This document shows positions 26,325-36,034 of a DNA stretch of 64,000 nt, one piece after another. This DNA is from Hydrogenimonas sp. SS33 (lineage in GTDB: Bacteria > Campylobacterota > Campylobacteria > Campylobacterales > Hydrogenimonadaceae). The DNA is taken from positions 1,241,501 through 1,305,500 of the forward strand of contig NZ_AP026369.1 of the NCBI RefSeq assembly GCF_040436365.1, read 5' to 3'. Within the stretch, counting starts at the first letter, position 1. Every line of letters starts with the position of its first letter. The position numbers were made by a program, and so were the translations under genes. Under the pieces are notes generated by a model. The model saw only the letters and a list, made by a program, of their open reading frames with translations. It was not told where the DNA came from and searched no databases.

Positions 26325-27590
26325 TTGATCAATAAAATACAAAGAATTATCAACACGCAGGAAAAAAAAAGGTTAATAAATAATTATATAGCTTTATCTG
26401 TTTTGCAAGGTGCAAACTTTATTGTTCCTTTAATTATTCTCCCTTACCTTGTGAGAACTTTGGGAACCGATGTATTCGGGCTAGTCATGTTCGCTCAAGC
26501 TTTTATTCTATACTTCAATGTTATTGTAGATTATGGCTTTTCATTATCCGGAGTTAGAGAGGTTGCAATTCATCGAGACAATATTCACAAACTTGAAGAA
26601 ATATTTAACTCTATCATGATTATTAAACTTCTGCTTGCTATCTTTTCTTTTTTTATTATGTTAGGTATTATATTTATATTTGAACAATTTGATCATAACT
26701 ATAAACTCTACATCTATACTTTTGGATGGGTTATTGGACAAGCGATATTTCCAATTTGGTTTTTTCAAGGTATTGAAAAAATGAAATATATTACTATCTT
26801 TAAAATATTAGCTCAACTCATGTCACTATTGGCTATTGTAGTTTTTGTAAATCAACCCGGCGACTATCTACTCGTACCTATTTTCAACTCTTTTGGATTT
26901 ATACTGGTTGGAATTATTTCTATCATTATCATTATAAAAGAGTTTAAGTTTAAATTTTCTATTCCTACCTATAATATTTTAAAAAAGTACTTTATGGAAA
27001 GTTCGCACTTTTTTCTCTCTCGTGCCGCTGTATCAATATATACTTCCAGTAATGCATTCGTACTTGGATTATTTACCAATAATACGCTTGTAGGACATTA
27101 TTCAATTGCTGAAAAGCTATATATAGCTTTACAAGCTTTATATATGCCCATAGTTAATGTTCTCTATCCATACGTTTCTAAAAAAAGGAATATTACGCTC
27201 TATAAGAAAATCTTTAAACTAGTAATTTTATTCAATATCGCTATCATTATTGTACTTTATTTTATTACACCATACCTTGTATATTTAATTTCAGGTGATT
27301 TTATAGAAGAAAGTATAAAAGTTTACAGACTTTTTCTAATTGTCGCACTCATTGTTGTACCATCCATTCTCATAGGATATCCATTTTTGGCTGCATTAGG
27401 ATATAAAAATTATGCAAACTATAGTGTTGTAGCGGCTGCAATTTTTCATTTGGTGGGTCTATGTACTCTTGCTTACTTTGAAGCAATTAATATCTATTCA
27501 ATTGTTATTCTATTAATGTTTACACAATTGACAGATTTTGCAATAAGATTTTACGGCGTTAAAAAATATCGCCTTTGGAAGCTTGGCTAA
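26325..27590 (+). CDS. wzx: O-antigen flippase (Wzx/MATE-like)
   Basis: This 421-aa protein with about 12 membrane helices starts at TTG 26325. The segment NYIALSVLQGANFIVPLIIL, then YLVRTLGTDVFGLVMFAQAF, is the hallmark N-terminus of the polysaccharide flippase family, which moves undecaprenyl-PP-linked O-units across the inner membrane. It is the first fully AT-rich gene of the cassette. Codon use (AAA, ATT, TTA) contrasts sharply with the GC-rich neighbours, indicating lateral transfer. Confidence 0.88.
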   Translation: MINKIQRIINTQEKKRLINNYIALSVLQGANFIVPLIILPYLVRTLGTDVFGLVMFAQAFILYFNVIVDYGFSLSGVREVAIHRDNIHKLEEIFNSIMIIKLLLAIFSFFIMLGIIFIFEQFDHNYKLYIYTFGWVIGQAIFPIWFFQGIEKMKYITIFKILAQLMSLLAIVVFVNQPGDYLLVPIFNSFGFILVGIISIIIIIKEFKFKFSIPTYNILKKYFMESSHFFLSRAAVSIYTSSNAFVLGLFTNNTLVGHYSIAEKLYIALQALYMPIVNVLYPYVSKKRNITLYKKIFKLVILFNIAIIIVLYFITPYLVYLISGDFIEESIKVYRLFLIVALIVVPSILIGYPFLAALGYKNYANYSVVAAAIFHLVGLCTLAYFEAINIYSIVILLMFTQLTDFAIRFYGVKKYRLWKLG

Positions 27591-27599
27591 AGGATCAAT

Positions 27600-29552
27600 A
27601 TGTGTGGAATTTTAGGACAAATTTCATTTAAAAATACTCAACAATGGAACATTGTTAAGTTTGAGAAGTCTTTGTCACTACAAAAACACAGAGGGCCTGA
27701 TGATAAAGGTATTTATACTGATGATAGAGTAATTTTAGGACATCGAAGGCTTAGTATTATCGATCTCGACTCACATGCAAAGCAGCCCATGATCTCGAAA
27801 TGTAAAAACTTTGTTATTGTTTTTAATGGGGAGATTTATAATTACCAAGAGATCAAAGAGCAGTTAAAGCAAAAAGGATATTCTTTTCATACAAAAAGCG
27901 ATACAGAAGTTCTTCTCAATGCTTTCATCGAATATGGTATTGACGCCGTTAAACAATTTATTGGAATGTTCGCATTTGCAATTTATGATAAGAAAAATGC
28001 AAAAGTTTATATTGTTCGGGACAGACTAGGGATTAAACCACTTTATTATTATCAGGATGAAAACAATTTTACATTTTCATCCGAAATCAAATCTATCCTT
28101 GCTTTAAATGATATTGAACGTAAAATAGACCTTGATGCGGTCTCATCCTATTTCTCATTTCGTTATCCGATTCTGGACAATACATTTTTCGATGGCTTGC
28201 TTTCTCTTCCTCCGGCACATTACATTGAATTAACAAACCATTCACTAAAGATCAAAGAATATTGGAATGTTTCTAATCAGTTTTTGGAGCAACAAAATGA
28301 CAAAGGTGAAGAGTTTTACATCAAAGAATTGAAAAAAATCCTTGAATCTTCGGTCAAATATAGAATGATATCCGATGTACCTTTTGGCTCTTTTTTATCT
28401 GGCGGTGTTGATTCGAGTGTAATTACGGCTATTATGGCGAAATCATCCAACACTCCAATAAAAACATTTACAATCGGTTTTGAAGAAGAAGGTTACAACG
28501 AATTTGATTTTGCCAAGATGATTGCAGACAGATATCACACAGAACATCGTGAAATTCTTATATCCGGTGAAAACTATATAGATACTATGGAGCATCTTAT
28601 CGACTATAAAGACGCACCTCTCTCAGTTCCGAACGAAGTACCGCTTTATCTTATGTCAAAAGAGCTGAAAAAATATATTACCGTCGTCCTATCAGGAGAA
28701 GGTGCAGATGAAATTTTCGGTGGATATGGCCGTATTTTCCGTTCACCTTACGACTATGAGAGAATGAAGCATATCGACGAAGTTGATTGGACTGAACAGG
28801 AAAAGGAAGAATTCTGCATAAACTTCATACGCAAATACGGAGTGATGTGTTTCCAACATGAGGTAGATCATTTTATAAATATCTACAGCTACACTTCTTT
28901 GAAAGAAAAAAAAGAGTTGCTAGATGAAACAATTGATCTTGATGGTATTGAAAAAAAATTCATTGAAAAATTCCTTCGATATTTTAATGAATTGAAAAAT
29001 GAATCCTATTACAACAGACTTATGTATACTTTTGAAAAAATTCATATTGTTGGTCTTCTCCAAAGAGTTGATATGACAACAATGGCAACATCGGTCGAAG
29101 CACGCGTTCCTTTTGTTGATCACAGAGTTGTCGAATTTGCTTTTACTATCCCATTGAAATACAAACTCAAATGGAAGAGCGAAGAAGATAAATTTATGTC
29201 AAAACTCCTGATGAGTGACAAGATTTCAGAAGTTCACGATACACCAAAATACATTTTGAAAAAAGCCTATGAGGACATGATACCAACGGAAGTACTCTAT
29301 CGTAAAAAGATGGGGTTTCCTGTTCCCTTAAATAACTGGTTTGGCGGACATTTCAATGAGTATGCCAAAAACATTCTCCTAGATGACAAGGCACGAAAAA
29401 GGGGGCTATACAATATCAAAAACATAAAAAAGTGGCTGAACAGCGATAGGCTTGGAAAAGATCACTCATTTGCCATGAAAATCTGGATGCTGATCAATTT
29501 GGAACTCTTTTGTAGGAAATATTTCGATGAAAATCACTTTGGCTCAAATTAG
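27600..29552 (+). CDS. asnB: Asparagine-synthase-type glutamine amidotransferase
   Basis: This 650-aa protein starts MCGILGQI with the N-terminal nucleophile Cys2 (class II glutaminase), after AAGGATCA. The glutaminase domain includes KHRGPDDKGIY and FNGEIYNYQEI. The synthetase domain has the ATP pyrophosphatase loop SGGVDSSVI near residue 265 and SGEGADEIFGGY. In O-antigen loci such paralogues (for example WbpS) are thought to amidate uronic-acid sugars rather than make free asparagine. The surroundings here favour that role. It overlaps the next gene by 26 bp. Confidence 0.9.
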   Translation: MCGILGQISFKNTQQWNIVKFEKSLSLQKHRGPDDKGIYTDDRVILGHRRLSIIDLDSHAKQPMISKCKNFVIVFNGEIYNYQEIKEQLKQKGYSFHTKSDTEVLLNAFIEYGIDAVKQFIGMFAFAIYDKKNAKVYIVRDRLGIKPLYYYQDENNFTFSSEIKSILALNDIERKIDLDAVSSYFSFRYPILDNTFFDGLLSLPPAHYIELTNHSLKIKEYWNVSNQFLEQQNDKGEEFYIKELKKILESSVKYRMISDVPFGSFLSGGVDSSVITAIMAKSSNTPIKTFTIGFEEEGYNEFDFAKMIADRYHTEHREILISGENYIDTMEHLIDYKDAPLSVPNEVPLYLMSKELKKYITVVLSGEGADEIFGGYGRIFRSPYDYERMKHIDEVDWTEQEKEEFCINFIRKYGVMCFQHEVDHFINIYSYTSLKEKKELLDETIDLDGIEKKFIEKFLRYFNELKNESYYNRLMYTFEKIHIVGLLQRVDMTTMATSVEARVPFVDHRVVEFAFTIPLKYKLKWKSEEDKFMSKLLMSDKISEVHDTPKYILKKAYEDMIPTEVLYRKKMGFPVPLNNWFGGHFNEYAKNILLDDKARKRGLYNIKNIKKWLNSDRLGKDHSFAMKIWMLINLELFCRKYFDENHFGSN

Positions 29553-30234
29553 TGTGGCGGCATCCATTCAACTCAACCTACAAAAGATTATCAAAATCAT
29601 ACAGGAACACAAAACAAACAATTTGATTATATTTCCGGAATTGGCATTGACAAGCTATAATCTTGAATATATTACATCTTTAAATCAACAAATTATCGAT
29701 GAAGCATTAGATAAAATCCAACTTCAGCTCTCTTCACATGATCAAACAGTAATTGTTGGAACTTCTAGGTACAATAATGAAGGCAATATTTACAATTCTG
29801 CCGCTATAATAACGACTCAAAATATTCTTTATTATGATAAAATAAATTTAACGAAGAAAGATAGAAGTTTATTTACTCCGGGTAAAAAAATGCAGACTGT
29901 GGATATTGAAAGTTACCGAATCGGCACGATTATATGCCGAGATCAGAATGATATAGAACTTATACAAAACTATAAAAAAAGAAAGATAGATGTCATGGTG
30001 CAATTGAGTGCACATTACTATGAAACTGAAATTTCCTTGAAAAAAATAGATAAAAATATTGCAATGCCAATTGCTAGGGCGATCGATTGTTCTTGCACAT
30101 GGATTAAAGTGAATACGGTAGGGCAATTTGAAAATGAAATGTCTTTGGGAAACAGCATGATTGTTTCTCCTATTGGTGAAGTCTTGAGACAAGGCAACAA
30201 ATTCACAGAAGAAATTATTACTTTTACTACCTAG
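29527..30234 (+). CDS. Carbon-nitrogen hydrolase (nitrilase superfamily)
   Basis: This 235-aa protein starts within the asnB 3' end. The catalytic triad is visible: Glu in IIFPELALTSYN, Lys in DKINLTKKDRSLFTPGK, and Cys in IGTIICRDQND. It could be an amidase, a glutaminase-like ammonia supplier or an N-acyl hydrolase. The tight overlap with the amidotransferase suggests both act on the same amide chemistry in O-unit modification. Substrate unknown. The gene is AT-rich like its neighbours. Confidence 0.85.
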   Translation: MKITLAQISVAASIQLNLQKIIKIIQEHKTNNLIIFPELALTSYNLEYITSLNQQIIDEALDKIQLQLSSHDQTVIVGTSRYNNEGNIYNSAAIITTQNILYYDKINLTKKDRSLFTPGKKMQTVDIESYRIGTIICRDQNDIELIQNYKKRKIDVMVQLSAHYYETEISLKKIDKNIAMPIARAIDCSCTWIKVNTVGQFENEMSLGNSMIVSPIGEVLRQGNKFTEEIITFTT

Positions 30235-30245
30235 AAGGATTTTAT

Positions 30246-30998
30246 ATGAAACTATTTATACTGGCAGCAGGAGTAGGTTCAAGACTTTTTCCTATGACAA
30301 AAAATACACCAAAATCACTTCTTGATCTCGGTGATGGTACAACATTATTGGAGCGCCAGATAGAAAATGCTATTCATTCAAAATATATCGATGAAGTAAT
30401 TATTATTACCGGTTATAAAACTGAACAAATCGAAGCAAAGGTAAAAGATCTTGGAAAACAGATAAAAATCACCATTGTCTACAATCCATTCTATGATGTA
30501 TCGAATAACCTCATCTCGTTGTGGTGTGCCCATCATTTGATGAACGAAGATTTTATCATTACAAATGGAGACAATATCTACAAAGATACAGTATACGACA
30601 CCATTATCACAGAAGCATTAAAAAAGGCAAATACTATACAGATAACATTGGATTACAAAGAGCATTACGATGATGATGACATGAAAATAACATTCGATGA
30701 AAATGGTTATATTTCTCGGATACATAAAGATATCCCAACAGAAAATGCAAAAGCTGAGTCTGTAGGTCTTGTCATTGTCAAGGGAAGCAAATCCCAAAGA
30801 ATCTTCGTAGATCAACTCCTTTCACTAATAAAGGATAAAGAGTATATAAACAAATTTTGGTTGGAAATTTTCAATGCATTAATTCAAAATCATATCACTA
30901 TCGATCATGTCGAGATAGATAAAGACGATTGGCGTGAGATGGATTTTCATCCAGATATGGAAATTATTAAACAAGAAATGCTAAAAAAATTAATATAA
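30246..30998 (+). CDS. LicC-like nucleotidyltransferase
   Basis: This 250-aa nucleotidyltransferase has LFILAAGVGSRLFPMTKNTP (nucleotide and Mg site) and the YNPFYDVSNNLISLW segment characteristic of LicC-type cytidylyltransferases for phosphocholine or phospho-alditols. FIITNGDNIY carries the metal Asp. The next gene encodes a CDP-glycerol transferase-like protein, so this enzyme probably makes a CDP-activated alcohol (glycerol, ribitol or choline-like) for O-antigen decoration. The exact alcohol is not determined. Confidence 0.8.
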   Translation: MKLFILAAGVGSRLFPMTKNTPKSLLDLGDGTTLLERQIENAIHSKYIDEVIIITGYKTEQIEAKVKDLGKQIKITIVYNPFYDVSNNLISLWCAHHLMNEDFIITNGDNIYKDTVYDTIITEALKKANTIQITLDYKEHYDDDDMKITFDENGYISRIHKDIPTENAKAESVGLVIVKGSKSQRIFVDQLLSLIKDKEYINKFWLEIFNALIQNHITIDHVEIDKDDWREMDFHPDMEIIKQEMLKKLI

Positions 30999-31010
30999 AG
31001 AAACATATTG

Positions 31011-32192
31011 ATGAATAGAAATTTTATCCGAATGATTTCTGCAATACTAAATATACCACTAATATTTATTTCTTATATTGTACCTAGAAATAAAAATTTA
31101 TGGTTATTTGGTAATTTTAAAGGTTATTTTGATAATCCTAAATATATATATGAAAAACTTAATAAATCTGGAAAAAATGTTAAATGTATTTGGATTACTA
31201 AATCTAAATTGGAATATAAAAAATTAAAACAAAAAAATATAGATGTTGAATATTATTTATCTTTACGTGGTTTATACTTGTCCTATCGTGCTGGAATTGT
31301 TTTTTTGACTAATGGTTTTTCCGATTTAAATCGAATTGCATCAATGGGCGCTTATGTTGTCCAATTATGGCATGGTATGCCAATAAAGAAAATTCAATTA
31401 GACTCAGAAATAGATACAAAAATTTCTCTACCTTTACTTGGCCCAATATTAACAATATTTCATAAATTACTCATGAGAACTGTAAATCAAAATATAGATT
31501 TATTTATTGTAAATAACGAAAAAGAACAGCATAGAATAAGCAGAGCTTTTGGGATAAGTAAAAATAAAGTTGTAATACTTGGATCTCCTAGATTGGAAAT
31601 CATCCAAGATAAAAATTTATCAAAAAATATTTGTAAAAAACTGCAAAACATTAATAAAAATTGTAAAGTAAAAATTTTATATGCACCTTCTTGGAGAGAG
31701 AATGGTTGGGATGAAAATCATTTTATTCATAATTATAAAAAAATTGATAAAGCTTTAAAGAAATTAAACGCCTGCATATACATAAAAACACATCCATTAA
31801 CATCTCTCGAAGAAGTTGAATTATGGAATATTAAAAAAATAGAAAATATATACTTATTAAATGAGAGTGCATTCAATGATATTAATCAAATATATAATTG
31901 TGTTGATATTCTTATCACTGATTTTTCTAGCTTAATTTATGATTTTTCCAGCCTATCAAAACCTATTATTTTTTTTATTCCCGACTTAGAAACATATGAA
32001 GCCAATAGAGGATTTTATGAAAATCCAGTATTAATAGCAGAAAACAAAATAAATAAAACATGGGATCAATTAATTAATGAAATTGAAAATGTAATAAAAA
32101 ATGGCAAATGTAACTCTATTGAAAAGTTTAACAAAGTAGATAATTCTAAAAATATTAATAGAATTATAGAATATTTAGAAAGTAGAATATGA
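31011..32192 (+). CDS. CDP-glycerol glycerophosphotransferase-family protein
   Basis: This 393-aa protein resembles the TagB/TagF family, which transfers glycerol- or ribitol-phosphate from CDP donors. The pattern includes VVQLWHGMPIKKIQLDSEI, LGSPRLEII, LYAPSWRENGW and ITDFSSLIYDFSSL, with the His of WHGMP and the DFSS near the C-terminus. ATG 31011 is preferred over the adjacent TTG 31008. In Gram-negative clusters such enzymes add phospho-alditols to O-units. It is very AT-rich. Confidence 0.85.
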   Translation: MNRNFIRMISAILNIPLIFISYIVPRNKNLWLFGNFKGYFDNPKYIYEKLNKSGKNVKCIWITKSKLEYKKLKQKNIDVEYYLSLRGLYLSYRAGIVFLTNGFSDLNRIASMGAYVVQLWHGMPIKKIQLDSEIDTKISLPLLGPILTIFHKLLMRTVNQNIDLFIVNNEKEQHRISRAFGISKNKVVILGSPRLEIIQDKNLSKNICKKLQNINKNCKVKILYAPSWRENGWDENHFIHNYKKIDKALKKLNACIYIKTHPLTSLEEVELWNIKKIENIYLLNESAFNDINQIYNCVDILITDFSSLIYDFSSLSKPIIFFIPDLETYEANRGFYENPVLIAENKINKTWDQLINEIENVIKNGKCNSIEKFNKVDNSKNINRIIEYLESRI

Positions 32193-33430
32193 TAAATATT
32201 AATAAAATATATAATATTATAATATTTATATTTTTATTTATTATTGTAAGCAGGGGTCTTTTTGAATTAATAATAAATAAAAAAATTGCATTTCTAGTTC
32301 AAGTTTTGGCAATTATTTTATTTTTATTATTTATGTATATTAATAAAAAAATAAAAGTACATAAATTTTATTTTTACATAAATAGTTTTTATTTATCTTT
32401 ATTTATAATTATTATGCTTTTATCTGCTTTTTACACTTATACTTTCAATATAAGAGGAGCTCCTTTTTTTTATACAATGATTGTATTATTTTTGTTAATA
32501 ACATATTTATTAATAAGTGCATTATGTTTTAAAAATTTCAATAATATAAATTTAGACAATATTGTAATTTTTTTAATTTTAATACTTATATGTGTCGCTA
32601 TATATGAACAATATTATGGATTTCATATGCCCGGTGCTGCCAATTATTTTCCATGGGTTAGACCCGCCTCTTTAACAGGAAGCAAACAACATTATTCAAT
32701 TATTTTATCCATTTTAACATTAATCATATTTCAATATTGGATTATTTTAAAAAAAAGCAAATATTTACTGATAAGTATCATAGGAAGTTTGGGGGTAATT
32801 TTTTCTTTAACAAGATCTGGAGCATTTATAATTATGTTGACAATTGGTATTTATATTTTATTAAAGATGCTTTATGATGGCATAAATCCGTATAAAACAC
32901 TATTGGTTATTTTATTTATTTTTATAATTTCATATATTTTCTACGCATACAAAGATGATATTATATTTATAGAACGCATTTTAAGTTCTTTTAATACCAA
33001 TTCTCCTGGAAATAGCGATAGGGTAAAATCATGGTTACTTGCCATCACAATTATAGGCAATTCGAACTTATTAATAGGGGAATGGACAGGTATTGTTACC
33101 AATGCTACTCGAACAATAACAGGAGAATATTCCTTTGTAGTTGAATCTGGGCCACTTCAAATGATATTAAATTTTGGATTCATTGGTTTTATATTATTCT
33201 ACATAATATTATTTACATCTTATGTAAGAATAAAATTTTTATTTTTTAAATCCATATTAATTGCATGTCTTTTATCCACAGCGGTATATCAATCTATTGA
33301 AACAATACCTTTTATGGTTTTAATAGCAATGTTGCCAATTTTTTCTCAACATTTGCAATATTTAGTTAAATACAAAGGTTATAAATTTGAAAAACAACAT
33401 TACATTCATAAGCATCAATTTTTACCCTGA
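32189..33430 (+). CDS. wzy: O-antigen polymerase (Wzy-like)
   Basis: This 413-aa, very hydrophobic protein has about 11-12 helices and a periplasmic loop near residues 255-325. It starts at ATG 32189, overlapping the previous stop. LTRSGAFIIMLTIGIYILL is the conserved Wzy_C-type helix with the key Arg. Its place next to wzx and wbuB supports polymerase rather than ligase (the probable ligase is at 10339). It polymerises O-units on undecaprenyl-PP in the periplasm. It is the last AT-rich gene. Confidence 0.8.
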   Translation: MININKIYNIIIFIFLFIIVSRGLFELIINKKIAFLVQVLAIILFLLFMYINKKIKVHKFYFYINSFYLSLFIIIMLLSAFYTYTFNIRGAPFFYTMIVLFLLITYLLISALCFKNFNNINLDNIVIFLILILICVAIYEQYYGFHMPGAANYFPWVRPASLTGSKQHYSIILSILTLIIFQYWIILKKSKYLLISIIGSLGVIFSLTRSGAFIIMLTIGIYILLKMLYDGINPYKTLLVILFIFIISYIFYAYKDDIIFIERILSSFNTNSPGNSDRVKSWLLAITIIGNSNLLIGEWTGIVTNATRTITGEYSFVVESGPLQMILNFGFIGFILFYIILFTSYVRIKFLFFKSILIACLLSTAVYQSIETIPFMVLIAMLPIFSQHLQYLVKYKGYKFEKQHYIHKHQFLP

Positions 33431-34613
33431 AGATAGTGCCATAGGTTTGTATTCCACCCAAATGGCCGAATATCTTTCGGAAAAAGGTTATGAAGTCAGT
33501 GTCATAACCGGATTTCCCTACTATCCGGAGTGGGAAATACGTAAAGAGTATATAGACAAACCGAAATACATAACGGAAAAAAAAGAAAACATAACCATAT
33601 ATAGATACAAACAATATGTTCCCTCCAAACCGTCCTTCAAAACCAGAACCCTTCATCTTCTCGATTTTACATGGGGAAGCTTTTTCAACCTTTTCAAGAT
33701 TGGAAAAAGCGATCTCGTCATTTCGGTCGTGCCCTTTACCAGCACCATATTCCTGGGCAAAGTTCTTTCATGGCGAAAAAATGCCAAACTTTGGGTGCAT
33801 ATTCAGGATTTTGAGGTAGATGCCATTCTTGACAGTGGAATCGTCTCAAATACATCCGGATTCAAAAAAACTCTTTTCGACATGCTCTTTTGGATAGAGA
33901 AAAGGTTGCTGAACAGTGCCGACATTACAAGCACCATCAGTTATTCCATGATGGAAAAGCTCAAAACGAAAACTACTTCACCCCGGTACTACTTTCCAAA
34001 CTGGATAGATGATGATTTCATCGATCCCAAGAAGGCGAAAAGGCACCCCTATCTCAAAAGTGATCGGTTTAAAATTCTCTACTCCGGCAATATCGGTGCG
34101 AAACAGGATTGGGATTTTTTTCTTCGTGTCGTGGAACATTTTCGCCATGACACAAACATAGAGTTCGTCGTCGTTGGCGCGGGCGCCAACAAAAAGTGGC
34201 TAGTCGAACAGACAAATGGCATAGACAACGTCGCACACCATATGCCTGTGGAATACGAAGTGCTTCCCGATCTGCTTTGCAGTGCCGACATGCATATACT
34301 CTTTCAAAAGAATGATGTTATCGATGCCGTCATGCCCTCCAAACTTCTGGGAATGATGGGAAGCCGGAGACCTTCGGTAGTTACCGGCAACATGGCTTCG
34401 GAAGTGGCGACGGTATTCGAAAAATCGAACGGCGGTCTATTTTTCGACAGCAGCGATTTTCAAGGTGTTGTCGATGCGCTTGAACGTCTTTCCAAATCTC
34501 CTGCGGAATGTGAAAAGATGGGAAGTAATGCCCGAGATTATGTTGTCGAGCATTTCTCTAAAGAGAAAGTGCTGAGTAATTTCGAGGAGAAGGTTCAAAG
34601 CCTGTTAAAGTGA
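33387..34613 (+). CDS. wbuB: GT4 glycosyltransferase, WbuB-like
   Basis: This 408-aa protein starts at TTG 33387 (NNITFISINFYPEDSAIGLY), 44 bp inside wzy, with AAAGG upstream. IKVSVITGFPYYPEW-type residues near position 40, YSGNIGAKQDWDFFL and FQKNDVIDAVMPSKLLGMM match WbuB, which in other species transfers 6-deoxy-amino sugars. The composition switches from AT-rich to GC-richer within its first 15-20 codons, so the cassette boundary lies here. Specificity is uncertain. Confidence 0.8.
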   Translation: MKNNITFISINFYPEDSAIGLYSTQMAEYLSEKGYEVSVITGFPYYPEWEIRKEYIDKPKYITEKKENITIYRYKQYVPSKPSFKTRTLHLLDFTWGSFFNLFKIGKSDLVISVVPFTSTIFLGKVLSWRKNAKLWVHIQDFEVDAILDSGIVSNTSGFKKTLFDMLFWIEKRLLNSADITSTISYSMMEKLKTKTTSPRYYFPNWIDDDFIDPKKAKRHPYLKSDRFKILYSGNIGAKQDWDFFLRVVEHFRHDTNIEFVVVGAGANKKWLVEQTNGIDNVAHHMPVEYEVLPDLLCSADMHILFQKNDVIDAVMPSKLLGMMGSRRPSVVTGNMASEVATVFEKSNGGLFFDSSDFQGVVDALERLSKSPAECEKMGSNARDYVVEHFSKEKVLSNFEEKVQSLLK

Positions 34614-34686
34614 TGCCATTTGCTTTTTCATCACCGGATAAGTACAAATCGGCTATCATCGCTTTTAACAATTCATATTTGGAAAA

Positions 34687-36015
34687 ATGGACTTGAACAC
34701 TACCATCGCGAAGCTCATTCTTGTTGTTATTGATCTTTTTGCCGTATTTTTGTCCATCGTGACCGCTTACTTGTTGAGAACCACCATTCTTGCTCCCTTT
34801 TTCGACACGCAACACACGGTACCGATGTCCGACTATACAGGCTACTGGCCCGCCTATGGGGTCATTCTGCTCATGTTTTTCTATGAAGGTGTCTATACAC
34901 GTCGGTACGACTTCTGGCACGAAAGCCGTCAGATACTCAAAGCGCTTTTCTTCTCCTTTCTTATAGTAATGGCAATTCTTTCTCTTTCCAAAACACCCTA
35001 CAACTATTCACGTGCCGTTATAGTACTCGCTTTCGGTTTTATGGCTTTTTTCATTCCGCTCTTCAAAAACATAACCAAAAAACTGCTTTACAAAGCGGGA
35101 ATATGGAAAAGGTCTGCCACGATTTTCGGAGACGACACTTTCATCAGAGAAGAGATTTTCGGAAACCCCTACCTCGGATATGTTGAAGCTGATGAGAGCG
35201 AATCACAGACTGTATTTGTCAATTCGAAAGGGTGCGATGCGGAGACCTTGCGTAACATCATAGACAAAGAGATTTCAGCACGGAAAGAGGTCGTTTTCAT
35301 TCCTCTTGTCAACAGCTATGACCTCACCCAATCCATTATCTATGAACTGACACATGCACGTACCAACCTGATCGTTTTCCAAAACCGTCTCAAAAGTGCC
35401 CCCCGGCGTCTTTTCAAAACCTCTTTCGACTACACTATAAGCATACTCCTCATGCCCATTATACTTCCGATTCTCGCTCTTATCGCACTCTGGATAAAAC
35501 GGGAAGAACCCAAGGGGTCGATTCTGTTTAAGCAGAAAAGACTCGGTGAGAACGGCAGGCTCTTTGTCTGCTATAAATTCCGTACCATGGTGGAAAACGG
35601 AGATGGGATTTTGAAATCCTACCTGAAAAAAAATCCGGAAGAGACAGAATATTATGACAAATATCATAAATACAGGAACGATCCGCGTATCACCAGTGTG
35701 GGCGCGTTTTTACGAAAAACTTCTCTGGACGAGCTTCCCCAGATTTTCAATGTTTTGAAAAATGAAATGAGCCTCGTCGGTCCACGGCCCTATATGCCCA
35801 GTGAAAAAACGAAAATGGGTGAAGCAGCCGATACCATATTTCTGGTAAAGCCGGGCATCACGGGCCTTTGGCAGGTGAGCGGACGAAGTGATGTGGATTT
35901 TTTCCAGCGAATCGACATGGATGTCTGGTACATCAGAAACTGGAACCTGTGGATGGATATTCTGATCCTGCTAAAAACCGTCAAAACCGTTATTGTCCGT
36001 GAAGGTGCATTTTGA
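34687..36015 (+). CDS. Undecaprenyl-phosphate sugar phosphotransferase (WbaP-like)
   Basis: This 442-aa initiating transferase has four N-terminal membrane helices (about 8-30, 52-70, 84-104 and 110-130), a central Rossmann-like domain and a C-terminal bacterial sugar-transferase domain. That domain has [16 protein letters not shown], the catalytic [29 protein letters not shown] and [15 protein letters not shown]. It loads the first sugar-1-phosphate onto undecaprenyl phosphate at the inner membrane. Gal-1-P or Glc-1-P are likely donors for WbaP types, and galE downstream would supply UDP-Gal. Confidence 0.88.
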   Translation: MDLNTTIAKLILVVIDLFAVFLSIVTAYLLRTTILAPFFDTQHTVPMSDYTGYWPAYGVILLMFFYEGVYTRRYDFWHESRQILKALFFSFLIVMAILSLSKTPYNYSRAVIVLAFGFMAFFIPLFKNITKKLLYKAGIWKRSATIFGDDTFIREEIFGNPYLGYVEADESESQTVFVNSKGCDAETLRNIIDKEISARKEVVFIPLVNSYDLTQSIIYELTHARTNLIVFQNRLKSAPRRLFKTSFDYTISILLMPIILPILALIALWIKREEPKGSILFKQKRLGENGRLFVCYKFRTMVENGDGILKSYLKKNPEETEYYDKYHKYRNDPRITSVGAFLRKTSLDELPQIFNVLKNEMSLVGPRPYMPSEKTKMGEAADTIFLVKPGITGLWQVSGRSDVDFFQRIDMDVWYIRNWNLWMDILILLKTVKTVIVREGAF

Positions 36016-36034
36016 TTATGGAGAAAATACGAAT

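Noticed and set aside
27600-29552. Housekeeping asparagine synthetase
   Set aside because: The domain set would allow it, but AT-rich composition, overlap with a nitrilase and position inside the Wzx/Wzy cassette favour an O-unit-modifying paralogue.
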